DNA from: Kolteria novifilia
GTDB taxonomy: Bacteria > Planctomycetota > Planctomycetia > Kolteriales > Kolteriaceae
Direction: 5' to 3'
Assembly: GCA_007748055.1 (NCBI GenBank)
Contig: CP036279.1
Location: 5,394,001 to 5,458,000, forward strand
DNA length: 64,000 nt
Shown here in pieces: positions 17,875-26,509 of the stretch; the stretch's first letter is position 1, and each line of letters opens with the position of its first letter. The notes beneath the pieces were generated by a model. That model worked only from the letters and a program-made list of their open reading frames with translations. It made no database searches and was not told the DNA's origin. The position numbers and the translations under genes were made by a program.

Positions 17875-19142
17875 ACGGCCCTCCCAGCAACGACATACCG
17901 TCAATGGCCTCCCTTCGCATTCTCTTCCGGCCAAGCACGGCGTTTGTAGCACCCCTCTTTCTAGGGATCGCCTTCTGGCTGCTTCCCTTACATTCTGGGA
18001 CGGCGGGCTACATCGAGCGAGCTCCGCTAACAGTTCCAGGGCTTTTGGTCCTCTGTTCTTTCTACTTGGCAATCTATTCTGGTTCCCGGATCGCAAGGCG
18101 TCTATTTCGCCTCCCTGAGGAGTATCGCTTTACACCAAGGCCCCGCCTTGAACTCGCGTTCTATTTCACGGTGTCAGCGGCGTCAACGATCGGCGCCCTC
18201 GCCAGTTGGGACTCGATCCTATCAAGCGGACTCTCTCTGAAGGCCGTATTCGCGGCACGCGAGGGCAACGAGTTCAAATCGGCGCTCTACAGCCAGTATT
18301 CATATCTATTCTCATTGAGATACATGGCACCTGTCTCTGGTGCAATGGCCTTCCTCTTCCTTCTTGGAGGGCGGTTCCGAAGATGGACACCTCTTCACTA
18401 CCTCAATGCATTCGTACTATTGTCAACGGCATTTATCTCTTCCAGAATGGCGCTCGTTCAAGCCATTTACTACTTTGCCGGCGCATCTATTGTTGGATCT
18501 CACCCCCCGCAACTCAAGTCGAAGCATATTATCGTCGCACTCTTGGTGATGGCAATTCTGCTTACAGCCATGACGTACGTACGAAATGCCAATTCATACG
18601 AGCGTGAGTTTGGCATTACCTCCCCCATCGAAATGCTCTTTCTCCAAATTCGGCGTTACCTATCGACACCCGTACAGGTATCTCTTGGAGTGTCGAGTTA
18701 CGCAACGAAAGACCGAGCCGCCTTTAGTTTGCCGGGATGGAAGTACCCCCTCTTGCCAACCTTTCTCCACGACTCTTCACGGAAGACTGACAATTCGGGC
18801 GGGGTTTGGGCTCAATGGTATCTCGGCCTAGTCGATTTTGATCCCAGACTCACCACCAACTCAAGCTTTGTGGAACTCTACGGAGACATCCGGTACTGGA
18901 CTATTCCTTTTATCTTCGCAGTGTCATTTGTCTGGACCGGGATTGCCGGAGTAGTCGCAAGGGACGACTCACGAATAGTTGTCCACTTTGTCATCGTGTA
19001 CCATTTCGCCGAGCTCTGGCGAAACTTTCATTTTAACAACGGTAACTTTATACTTCAGTTCACTGGATGCGCGTTCGCTCTCTTAGTGAGTTCCTGGGTA
19101 GTCAACAGCGTCTTGAGGCTTCGGACAACACACCCAACCTAG
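17871..19142 (+). CDS. O-antigen/EPS polymerase-like membrane protein
   Basis: 423 residues with about 10 hydrophobic segments and a large non-membrane loop around 260-330. No sharp motif, but size, topology and position after flippase and sulfotransferase fit a Wzy-type repeat-unit polymerase (oligosaccharide repeat unit polymerase family). ATGA overlap with the sulfotransferase stop. AT-richer composition. The Wzy call is from topology and context rather than conserved residues. Confidence 0.7.
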   Translation: MNGPPSNDIPSMASLRILFRPSTAFVAPLFLGIAFWLLPLHSGTAGYIERAPLTVPGLLVLCSFYLAIYSGSRIARRLFRLPEEYRFTPRPRLELAFYFTVSAASTIGALASWDSILSSGLSLKAVFAAREGNEFKSALYSQYSYLFSLRYMAPVSGAMAFLFLLGGRFRRWTPLHYLNAFVLLSTAFISSRMALVQAIYYFAGASIVGSHPPQLKSKHIIVALLVMAILLTAMTYVRNANSYEREFGITSPIEMLFLQIRRYLSTPVQVSLGVSSYATKDRAAFSLPGWKYPLLPTFLHDSSRKTDNSGGVWAQWYLGLVDFDPRLTTNSSFVELYGDIRYWTIPFIFAVSFVWTGIAGVVARDDSRIVVHFVIVYHFAELWRNFHFNNGNFILQFTGCAFALLVSSWVVNSVLRLRTTHPT

Positions 19143-19167
19143 TACCCTATCCGCAAAGGTCACCGAT

Positions 19168-20301
19168 ATGCCGGAAACGACATCAGTTCCTGACCACTCT
19201 TTGCGTGACAACACAGATGCGGTATCACCCAGCAGTCAGGTCGCCAGGACAGAGGCACAACTACAAGACTCTAAGAGACCCCCACAAGATATAGGGAACA
19301 CTCCACGCGTCCTCTTCGACACGACTTGGGTTCGATGCGGTGGAGGAATCTCTCGTGTTTCCGAAGAGTTGCGCAGTCGGTGGCCACATGTTCAAGACAT
19401 TGACTCCGGGCCAACAGGTCCGAGCCCATTGAGACCATTCTGGCTTGCGGCCTCACTCTTCCCATACCGTTCTGGAGTTTTTTTCTCACCCGGCTTCATG
19501 CCTCCGGCATTCTGCCAGATCCCTTTCGTGTTCATGCTTCACGATCTGCACCATGTAAGCATGATTGACGAGAGTAGCCGAGGGAGACGAGCGTTCTACG
19601 AACTGCTTATCAAGCCAAGGGCTCGTTCCGCGGCATCCATCGTCACAGTATCCAACCACAGCAAGTCCGAGATCCTGGCGTGGACTGGTATTGACGAGGA
19701 ACGAGTAGTGGTTGCCTACAATGGAGTGTCTTCGGAGTTCACTCCTGAGGGCGAGAGGGCTTCAGGTGAGGGTGACTACATACTCTATGTCGGCAATCAG
19801 AAGCCACATAAGAACGTGCCAGCACTGATTGACGCTTACTGTCATCTTCCTTCGGACGGGCGCCCAAAGTTGCTGCTCACGGGGAAGCCAACACGTCCAA
19901 TCCGATGCCAGATCGACAGGCTAAGGTTGACGAACAGCGTCGGGTTTCTTGGGCACGTGTCCGACGAGGGTCTTGCGGCACTGTACCGAGGTGCGCTTCT
20001 TCTCGCCATACCATCGCTGAATGAAGGATTTGGATTACCCGCCGTCGAAGCAATGGCTTCTGGTTGCCCTACTGTCTGCTCCAATACCGGGGCGCTACCG
20101 GAGATCGTTGGGGATGCAGGGTGCTTCTGCGATCCCTTCAGCAGCGAGAGCATCTCGTCGGCGATGCTTCGCGTTCTGTCCGACAGCAAATTGCGCGAAC
20201 AGTTGCGTCAGAACGGAATTGAACGGTCGCGGATGTTTAGATGGGATCGTTTTGCCTCTGAGGTATACGAGTCAGTAGTGCGTGCGTTCGAGATAGATTG
20301 A
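19168..20301 (+). CDS. GT4 family glycosyltransferase
   Basis: 377 residues. The first about 45 residues are polar and probably unstructured; the GT-B fold begins at about VLFDTTWVRCGGGISRV. C-terminal nucleotide-sugar site: NEGFGLPAVEAMASGCPTVCSNTGALPE, a clear GT4 signature, with GNQKPHKN upstream. It follows the polymerase by 25 bp. No strong SD is visible. Part of the AT-richer section of the EPS operon. Confidence 0.9.
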   Translation: MPETTSVPDHSLRDNTDAVSPSSQVARTEAQLQDSKRPPQDIGNTPRVLFDTTWVRCGGGISRVSEELRSRWPHVQDIDSGPTGPSPLRPFWLAASLFPYRSGVFFSPGFMPPAFCQIPFVFMLHDLHHVSMIDESSRGRRAFYELLIKPRARSAASIVTVSNHSKSEILAWTGIDEERVVVAYNGVSSEFTPEGERASGEGDYILYVGNQKPHKNVPALIDAYCHLPSDGRPKLLLTGKPTRPIRCQIDRLRLTNSVGFLGHVSDEGLAALYRGALLLAIPSLNEGFGLPAVEAMASGCPTVCSNTGALPEIVGDAGCFCDPFSSESISSAMLRVLSDSKLREQLRQNGIERSRMFRWDRFASEVYESVVRAFEID

Positions 20302-20360
20302 ATAGATCGAACTTCACTTATCCAAAAGCGCTAAAGTCTAACTTGGTTGAGGATCTAGCG

Positions 20361-21116
20361 ATGAAAGTTGCGAACAGACTACGATCGACCTTCGACGACT
20401 TGAATACTCTCGGTGCAAACCAATTCAAGAGCTACATTTCTGGTTCACAGTACATTCGAGCATACGACTTGGTATCCAAGTATCAGAATGGCTCGTCGGT
20501 CCTGGACTGGGGAACTGGAGAAGGACATTTTTCAATGTACCTTCTGCGGTCAGGACTTGAAGTTACCGCATTTACTGTTGAAGACAGTTGCAAGCTGTCT
20601 CCCCACTTCGAGAATGAATACCCAGAGCGTTATCGACTGGTGTCCGACCCGGAGTGCGTGAAAGGTCTTCCCTTTGACGACTCGGCCTTCGACATGGTCA
20701 CATCTATCGGAGTGCTCGAGCACGTTCGTGAGACGGGAGGAGAAGAGGCTGACTCTCTTCGCGAAATCCAACGAGTCCTCAAACCAGGTGGCATCTTCCT
20801 CTGTTACCACTTCCCCAACAAGTATTCATGGATCGAAGCAATCACAAAACACATTGAAGGAAAGCACAACCATACGTACAAGTACACACGAACCGATATT
20901 GAGCAGCTAACCCGCAATGCGAACCTCGATCTCGTTGAGGCGAAACGATACGGTCTCCTTCCCCGGCTGATGTTTCGTTTCGTCCCGAGCTTTATTGGCA
21001 ACAGCACCTCGGCTGCAAAGGCATTCAATGCTCTTGATAGCGTCGGGTCGAGACTGCTCTCTCCGATCTGCCAGAACTACTACTTCATCGCTAGGAAGCC
21101 GTTGAGCACTGAATGA
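20361..21116 (+). CDS. SAM-dependent methyltransferase, class I
   Basis: 251 residues. Motif I VLDWGTGEGHFSMYLL is near the N-terminus; the post-motif SIGVLEHVRE and LKPGG are typical of Methyltransf_11. The start is uncertain: a TTG at 20298 overlaps the previous stop, while the ATG at 20361 has GAGG eight bases upstream and was preferred. Last gene of the EPS operon; it may methylate a sugar or a lipid-linked intermediate. Confidence 0.82.
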   Translation: MKVANRLRSTFDDLNTLGANQFKSYISGSQYIRAYDLVSKYQNGSSVLDWGTGEGHFSMYLLRSGLEVTAFTVEDSCKLSPHFENEYPERYRLVSDPECVKGLPFDDSAFDMVTSIGVLEHVRETGGEEADSLREIQRVLKPGGIFLCYHFPNKYSWIEAITKHIEGKHNHTYKYTRTDIEQLTRNANLDLVEAKRYGLLPRLMFRFVPSFIGNSTSAAKAFNALDSVGSRLLSPICQNYYFIARKPLSTE

Positions 21117-21233
21117 ACGAGAATTTAAGTCTCGCGGCCAGCCAGGATTCGGCCCGCAGAACTCTCCTGACTACAATGCCTCGTCGGGCGGAACGGAAAC
21201 GGGGAAGAGCGTGGGGAGCGGGAGGTGGGGGCG

Positions 21234-22268
21234 ATGACCAAATCACCAGCGGTCGCGATCGTGGGGGCGGGGCTCTCGGGAGTGGCGGGGGCGAGGTGCT
21301 TGAGCCGGGCGGGCGTGGAGGTCACCATCGTCGAGAAGAGCCGGGGAATCGGGGGACGGATGGCGACCAGGCGGGCCGAACTCGCCCAGTGGCCGGGGGA
21401 GACGCCGCTCGCGTTCGATCACGGGGCCCAATATTTCACCGTCAAGGGGGAGCGCTTCCGACGCGTCGTCGACGAGGCGATCGCCGCCGGCAGGGCCGCG
21501 ACGTGGGAGGGAACGATCCGCGTCCTCGAGGAGGGGACGGCGCGGCTCCCCGAACAGCCTCTGGATCGCTACGTCGCCACCCCGACGATGAATAGCCTAT
21601 GCAAACTTCTGGGTGAGGGCCTGAAGGTCCACTCCCGCTTCGAGGTCGCGGCCATCGAACGCGACGCGGGTCGGTGGCGTCTGGTCGCCAAGGATGGACG
21701 CGAGCTGCGCGACATGGACGCGGTCATGGTCAGCGCTCCCGCCCCGCAGGCCGCGACGTTGCTGGCCCCCTGCCCCGACCTGGCGCGGCAAGCGACCCGG
21801 GTCCGCATGAACGGGTGCTGGGCCCTGATGCTCGCGTACGCCGAGCGACTCCCGGTCGACTTCGACGGAGCGTTCGTCCACGGCTCGCCCCTCTCCTGGA
21901 TCGCCCGCGATAGCAGCAAGCCGGGCCGCGACCGATCGAGCGAACGCTGGATCGCGCACGGCTCGCCGGAGTGGAGCCAGCGCCATCTGGAACTGGAGAA
22001 AGAGGAGATCGTTGAACGACTTCTCCCGATCTTCGCCGACGCGGTGAAGGTTCCCGCGAACACCCCACCAAGTTTCGTTACCGCCCACCGCTGGCGCTAC
22101 GCCCTTCCCGCCGAGCCGCTGGCCGAGCCCTATCTCTGGGACGACGACGAGCGGCTTGGGGCGTGTGGCGACTGGTGCGACGGGCCGCGCGTCGAGGGGG
22201 CCTACCTGAGCGGCCTAAGTCTCGCGGAGCGCCTTCTCGCCTCATTTGACATAAGACCCGGATCTTGA
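21234..22268 (+). CDS. FAD-dependent oxidoreductase, renalase-like
   Basis: 344 residues. N-terminal FAD-binding Rossmann motif VAIVGAGLSGVAGARCL (7-23), then VEKSRGIGGRMATRR, the signature of renalase-like amine oxidases. The C-terminal FAD loop is GACGDWCDGPRVEGAYLSG. ATG at 21234 chosen for the SD GGAGGTG eight bases upstream. GC returns to the chromosomal level here, so it is probably outside the EPS transfer segment. Substrate unknown. Confidence 0.87.
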   Translation: MTKSPAVAIVGAGLSGVAGARCLSRAGVEVTIVEKSRGIGGRMATRRAELAQWPGETPLAFDHGAQYFTVKGERFRRVVDEAIAAGRAATWEGTIRVLEEGTARLPEQPLDRYVATPTMNSLCKLLGEGLKVHSRFEVAAIERDAGRWRLVAKDGRELRDMDAVMVSAPAPQAATLLAPCPDLARQATRVRMNGCWALMLAYAERLPVDFDGAFVHGSPLSWIARDSSKPGRDRSSERWIAHGSPEWSQRHLELEKEEIVERLLPIFADAVKVPANTPPSFVTAHRWRYALPAEPLAEPYLWDDDERLGACGDWCDGPRVEGAYLSGLSLAERLLASFDIRPGS

Positions 22269-22622
22269 AGGCGTCGGCGGAGCTGACGACCGCTTGACAC
22301 CTCACGCGATCCAGTCGGCGACTTTCTCCACTTCCGGAAGAAGGACGCCGTCGCTCGAAAGCGGCGGGGATAGCGGCATATCTCGTATCTGTTAGGGCCG
22401 GAAGTCTGAAGCGTTCCCGCCCACTTCCTAGGCAGTTTTGGGCGATGGCTCCGGCCGCACGAGGGACTTCCGAAGACGCGAAAGATCCATGTAGTAGCGA
22501 TTAGGGCATCGAAGCCCGCGCAAGCCGGGGCGTGGAGTTATTGGCACACCACTTGCTTTGCCGTACGGTCTCTCGCAATTGCGCGAGTGGATGTTCATCA
22601 ATGAAGCTCGAGAGGAGAGCTC
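22269..22622. other. Intergenic with sigma-54 promoter
   Basis: 354 bp. Apart from the promoter-like sequence at 22541-22557, nothing coding or repetitive was recognised; no tRNA is seen. Confidence 0.45.
22541..22557 (+). promoter_or_regulatory. Sigma-54-type -24/-12 promoter
   Basis: TTGGCACACCACTTGCT matches the consensus TTGGCACG-N4-TTGC[A/T] at all positions but one (A for G at position 8), with the exact GG-to-GC spacing. It lies about 66 bp before the HAD gene start, leaving a leader of about 55 nt. No enhancer-binding-protein site was identified. Confidence 0.6.
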
Positions 22623-23480
22623 ATGTGCGGTTACCTCATCGACATGGATGGCGTGATCTATCGTGGCAACCAACTGATTCCCGGCGCGGATCGGTTCATT
22701 CACGAACTACGGGAACGGGATGTTCCGTTTCTCTTTCTCACCAACAACAGCCAGCGGACCCGGCGCGACGTCGCGACGAAGCTGAGTCGACTCGGGATGG
22801 AGGTTGAAGAGGACCACGTCTTCACCTGCGCCATGGCGACGGCGCGGTTTCTCGCTCGGCAGAAGCCGAATGGGACGGCCTTCGTGATCGGCGAAGGGGG
22901 CCTCATGACGGCCCTTCATCGCAACGGTTACTCGATCGTCGACAAGGATCCCGACTATGTCGTCGTCGGCGAAGGAAGAACCTTGAGTTTCGAGATGGTG
23001 GAAGCCGCTCTCGAGATGATCCTGGGGGGCGCCAAGCTGATCGCGACCAACCTCGATCCCAACTGCCCGACGCAGACGGGAACGCGACCGGGCTGCGGCG
23101 CGATCGTCGCGATGCTGGAAGCGGCGGCGGGGATCAAGGCCTTCAGCGTCGGCAAGCCGAGTCCGGTCATGCTCCGTTCGGCGCGGAAAGAGCTTGGTCT
23201 CTCGACGGCACAAACCGTCGTGATCGGCGACACGATGGAGACCGATATCCTCGGCGGCGTCCAGCTCGGCTACAAGACGATCCTGGCCCTCAGTGGTGGG
23301 ACGCGACTGGAGCAACTCTCGCAGTTCGCCTACCGCCCCGACAAGATCATCGACTCCCTGGCCGATCTCGATCATGACGACCTCCATCGGGAATTCGCCA
23401 TGACGTTCGCGCCGACGAAGGAACGAGAGCTGCTCCCCCGCCACTACCTTCACCGCGAATTCGCGACGACCTCCCCCTAG
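22623..23480 (+). CDS. HAD-IIA family phosphatase (NagD/PGP-like)
   Basis: 285 residues. Motif I is DMDGVIYRGN (D7 nucleophile, D9 acid/base); motif II FLTNNS; a C2-type cap between; motif III/IV GKPSP...VVIGDTMETDI. This is the NagD/4-nitrophenylphosphatase type of cytosolic sugar-phosphate phosphatase. SD GGAGAG seven bases before the ATG. The tail after about residue 255 is extra and His/Arg-rich, with a repeat-like HREFAMT/HREFATT pair. Likely transcribed from the sigma-54-type promoter upstream. Confidence 0.9.
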   Translation: MCGYLIDMDGVIYRGNQLIPGADRFIHELRERDVPFLFLTNNSQRTRRDVATKLSRLGMEVEEDHVFTCAMATARFLARQKPNGTAFVIGEGGLMTALHRNGYSIVDKDPDYVVVGEGRTLSFEMVEAALEMILGGAKLIATNLDPNCPTQTGTRPGCGAIVAMLEAAAGIKAFSVGKPSPVMLRSARKELGLSTAQTVVIGDTMETDILGGVQLGYKTILALSGGTRLEQLSQFAYRPDKIIDSLADLDHDDLHREFAMTFAPTKERELLPRHYLHREFATTSP

Positions 23481-23581
23481 TCGCCTCCCGCGCTCACCAC
23501 GACGGCCAATCGGTCATTCCCAAGCGTCCACCACCCACCAAGCCGCGGAAGCCCTGCGAACGAGGGACTTGCGAGGAATGT

Positions 23582-24035
23582 CTACGAGGAGCTTGCCGTC
23601 GTCGCCCGAGGGCGCCGGAACCACGACACCAACCAGTCGATGCCGCTGACGATCACGACACTGACACCCGCCAGCGGTAGGACACGCAAACAGAGGATCA
23701 CCGATCCCCACTGCCACCACGACAACCGATAACCCGTTCGCCGCGGAAACCCGCTACGCCCGGCGGGTCGCCGCGACCACCACATCCAAAGCCCCGTCAC
23801 CGGGAGAGCCGCCAACACAAGGCAAGCGAGAAGCCAGACGATCTTGCTCCGGATGCCCAGGACGCTGCCGACGTGAAGTGGGTAGGTCCAGCCATGGAAC
23901 CAGTAGGAAGGGTTGTCGGAGAGTCGCCGCGATCCATCGTCTCCGACGACGCCAGGGATGCATGGTTCCCTCACGGCGTCACGACCTCCTCCCATTGCTC
24001 GAAGTTGCTCCTTCCACCCACCCAAGTCGGGAAAC
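23582..24035 (-). pseudogene. Remnant of a PepSY-associated membrane protein
   Basis: The frame keeps the C-terminal part of a PepSY-TM protein: a WFHGWTYPLHVGSVLG segment, one helix ending VTGLWMWWSRR, and a second helix near the C-terminus. Full-length members are about 350-500 residues with four helices. Here the N-terminal half is missing and the frame runs directly into the inverted R1 element at 24036-24160, whose DNA supplies the apparent first 40 codons of the open frame. I infer truncation by the element or by a deletion at its edge. Iron-siderophore or reductase-linked function is known only for intact relatives. Confidence 0.7.
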
Positions 24036-24160
24036 CTAGCTTCCTGATTGATCAATTCGTTGCCCAGGAAACTCTTGGGTGCCCTGCCCACGCATGTATG
24101 GGCGGGTTTCCAAATGACTGGAGTTTCCCGCATGCCCACGCAAGCGTGGCATGACACCCG
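24036..24160 (-). repeat. R1 element, copy 4 (inverted, partial)
   Basis: In minus orientation it contains two family hairpins (GCCACGCTTGCGTGGGC, and a variant with GCCCATACATGCGTGGGC), then CACCCAAGAG and the right-end sequence GGCAACGAATTGATCAATC, ending at CTAG (24036-24039). The left TIR is not recognisable. It directly abuts the PepSY-TM remnant. Confidence 0.65.
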
Positions 24161-24270
24161 GCGGAGAAGAGGAAAGCCGTGAGACGTGTAAGAGACTCAA
24201 GAAACGATGCCACTCCCCGAACACGAGGTCAGTTCGCGTCGGGGAGCGGCGTTCACCATGGCCGGGGGCC

Positions 24271-24867
24271 TCACTCCTCGAGCGGGATGTTCCAGTAGGC
24301 CTCGTTGAGGAAGTTCGACCAACTGTGGATGCGGATCCGCGTCGCGGAGTAGATCGGCTTCCACGCCGGCCGCTTGGGCAGATGACGGAGCTTCATCCGT
24401 GCCTGATCGGGCGTGCGGTCCGCCTTGAGCTTGTTGCACTCGACGCACGCCAGCACGCAGTTCTCCCAACTGGAGACACCTCCCTGGGCCCGCGGAACGA
24501 CGTGGTCGATCGTCAGCTCCTCGCTGCCGGGTTGAATCCCGCAGTACTGGCACGTGTAGTGGTCCCGCTTGAAGACGTTGCGACGACTGAAGGTCACCTT
24601 CGCCGACGGGAAGCCACTGTACTCGGTCAGCGTGATCACCTCCGGCACCCGAAAACAGGCGGTCACCGTGCGGATCACCGGCTCGGACTCCTCCGCCCGA
24701 AGCTTGGCCCAATCGGACCAAGAGTAGGTTTGATAGTTCTCGGTGTCGACCACGCGGGCCGAGTCGGACCAAACGAGCACGACGGCCCGAGCCACCGTCG
24801 CGACGTTGACCGGCTGCCAGTGTCGGTTGAGCACGAGCGTCGGCCGCTGAAGGACGTTAGCTGCCAT
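24271..24867 (-). CDS. HNH endonuclease
   Basis: 198 residues. HNH core at about 106-150: C106-xx-C109, then LTIDHVVPRAQGG (D121, H122), N136, and C141-xx-C144. The N-terminal VLNRHWQPVNV segment is typical of the single-domain HNH family abundant in Planctomycetota, cyanobacteria and actinobacteria. A GAGGAGAAGAGG tract precedes the ATG. Free-standing, so a housekeeping or repair role is as likely as a mobile one. Confidence 0.9.
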   Translation of the reverse strand: MAANVLQRPTLVLNRHWQPVNVATVARAVVLVWSDSARVVDTENYQTYSWSDWAKLRAEESEPVIRTVTACFRVPEVITLTEYSGFPSAKVTFSRRNVFKRDHYTCQYCGIQPGSEELTIDHVVPRAQGGVSSWENCVLACVECNKLKADRTPDQARMKLRHLPKRPAWKPIYSATRIRIHSWSNFLNEAYWNIPLEE

Positions 24868-25163
24868 CGCACCTCTTCTCCTCTACTGCCCTAGGGAATC
24901 GAAACAAACACGGCCCAAACGGGCCAGTTTTCTTCACCCTACGTAATCGATTGCTCGATCGTTCTCCACGATAAGACTCAAAATATCTCGCGATCGTTCG
25001 CGCGATTCGCGCCCGAGCCCATGACCTCGCGTCGGGTCGTGACGATGCAGGGCCGCAATCCCCTCGCATTGCGATGCCTCATCCACTACGTTGGCGGCGG
25101 TCACCCTGACCCGAAGCGATCGACTCGCGACCGCTTCACTCCCCGTAGACTGGACGGATCACC
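24868..25163. other. Divergent intergenic region
   Basis: 296 bp between the HNH gene (minus) and the DUF1080 gene (plus). AT-richer centre (AAAATATCTCGCGATCG). Presumed back-to-back promoters; no repeat element seen. Confidence 0.4.
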
Positions 25164-25895
25164 ATGCTCCCGACGACCCGACGCTCGCTGCTTCTCCTCG
25201 GCTCGCTTCTCTTCGCGGCCCACCCGACTCACGCCGATGAGTCGGCCACGCTGCCCAAGGCCTACCTCAATGGTAATGGACCAGGATGGAGAACGCTGGG
25301 AGAAGAAGATTTCGTGAACGTCAACGGCGAGCCGGCGACGTGGAGTTGGAAGAGCGACGGCACCATCTATTGCACCGGCCAGCCCGTTGGTGTGATTCGT
25401 TCGAAGAAACAGATCACCAACTTCGAGCTCGTCGTGACGTGGCGTCATTTGAAGGAGGCGGGTAACTCCGGCGTCTTCGTCTGGGTGCCGCCCGAGTCGC
25501 TCGAGGGACTCAAGCCCGGCAAGCTCCCCCACGGCATCGAGGTCCAGGTCCTCGACCTCGGTTACGCCGACAAGTACGTCAAACGCACCGGCAAGAAACC
25601 CGACTGGTTCACTTCGCACGGCGACGTCTTTCCCGTCGGCACCTCGACCATGAAGCCCTTCCCCCCCGTCGCCCCCAACGGCGAGCGGAGCTTCCCCTCG
25701 AAGAATCTTTCCAAGGGCGTCGGCCAGTGGAACCACTATTACATCCGCGCGATCAACGGCGAAGTGCGTCTCTGGGTCAACGGCGAAGAGGTCTCCGGTG
25801 GCACCGACTGCAAGCCCAGCACCGGCTATCTCTGCCTCGAGTCGGAGGGCTCGCCGATCGAATTCCGCGACCTACGCATCAGGGAGTTGCCGTAG
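25164..25895 (+). CDS. DUF1080 (3-keto-disaccharide hydrolase-like) secreted protein
   Basis: 243 residues with a signal peptide (RRSLLLLGSLLFAAHPTHA). The DUF1080 concanavalin-like fold is marked by STIYCTGQPVGVIRSKK-type strands (here GTIYCTGQPVG), WRHLKEAGNSGVFV, and the final ESEGSPIEFRDLRIREL that closes the family. Members have been described as 3-keto-disaccharide hydrolases or glycan-binding proteins and are very abundant in Planctomycetota. No operon partner. Confidence 0.88.
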   Translation: MLPTTRRSLLLLGSLLFAAHPTHADESATLPKAYLNGNGPGWRTLGEEDFVNVNGEPATWSWKSDGTIYCTGQPVGVIRSKKQITNFELVVTWRHLKEAGNSGVFVWVPPESLEGLKPGKLPHGIEVQVLDLGYADKYVKRTGKKPDWFTSHGDVFPVGTSTMKPFPPVAPNGERSFPSKNLSKGVGQWNHYYIRAINGEVRLWVNGEEVSGGTDCKPSTGYLCLESEGSPIEFRDLRIRELP

Positions 25896-25994
25896 AGAAA
25901 GGTGACCGAAAGACAGGGTGGTCCTGTAGCCCACCATGGTCCTTACAATAGGCTGCCGAGAACACGTCGAAACAGTGAAGACCGGCAGGCAATC

Positions 25995-26491
25995 ACCTGC
26001 CTGAACGGCAACGCCGTTCTCTGACGAAGCCCAGGGTCGCGCTTCGCGCACCCTGGGTACGAGATCGCGGAAAGCCCCAACCCCAGCGGGGTTGTCTCAT
26101 CGCTTTGATGGCAGGCAATGGCCTGCCCTACGGGACTGCACTACGGGGAATCTCGTCAGCACCTCTCGTTTCGCCTGCCCGAACGGCAACGCCGTTCTCT
26201 GACGAAGCCCAGGGTCGCGCTTCGCGCACCCTGGGTACGAGATCGCGGAAAGCCCCAACCCCAGCGGGGTTGTCTCATCGCTTTGATGGCAGGCAATGGC
26301 CTGCCCTACGGGACTGCACTACGGGGAATCTCGTCAGCACCTCTCGTTTCACCTGCCCGAACGGCAACGCCGTTCTCTGACGAAGCCCAGGGTCGCGCTT
26401 CGCGCACCCTGGGTACGAGATCGCGGAAAGCCCCAACCCCAGCGGGGTTGTCTCATCGCTTTGATGGCAGGCAATGGCCTGCCCTACGGGA
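25995..26491 (+). repeat. 178-bp tandem repeat, about 2.8 copies
   Basis: The phrase GAACGGCAACGCCGTTCTC recurs at 26003, 26181 and 26359, giving a period of exactly 178 bp, with near identity between copies. Each unit holds a strong hairpin (CCCAGGGTCGCG with CGCGCACCCTGGG), a second small one (AACCCCAGCGGGGTT), and GGCAGGCAATGGCCTGCC. Copy 3 is cut after CCCTACGGG, 18 bp before the left end of the insertion sequence. No spacers, so not CRISPR. Confidence 0.85.
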
Positions 26492-26509
26492 CGTGGGACA
26501 AGAATAAAA

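Noticed and set aside
22269-22540. tRNA gene in the GC-rich gap
   Set aside because: No acceptor/T-loop pattern could be folded.
25995-26491. CRISPR or rRNA-like repeat
   Set aside because: 178-bp direct repeats without spacers; no rRNA features.
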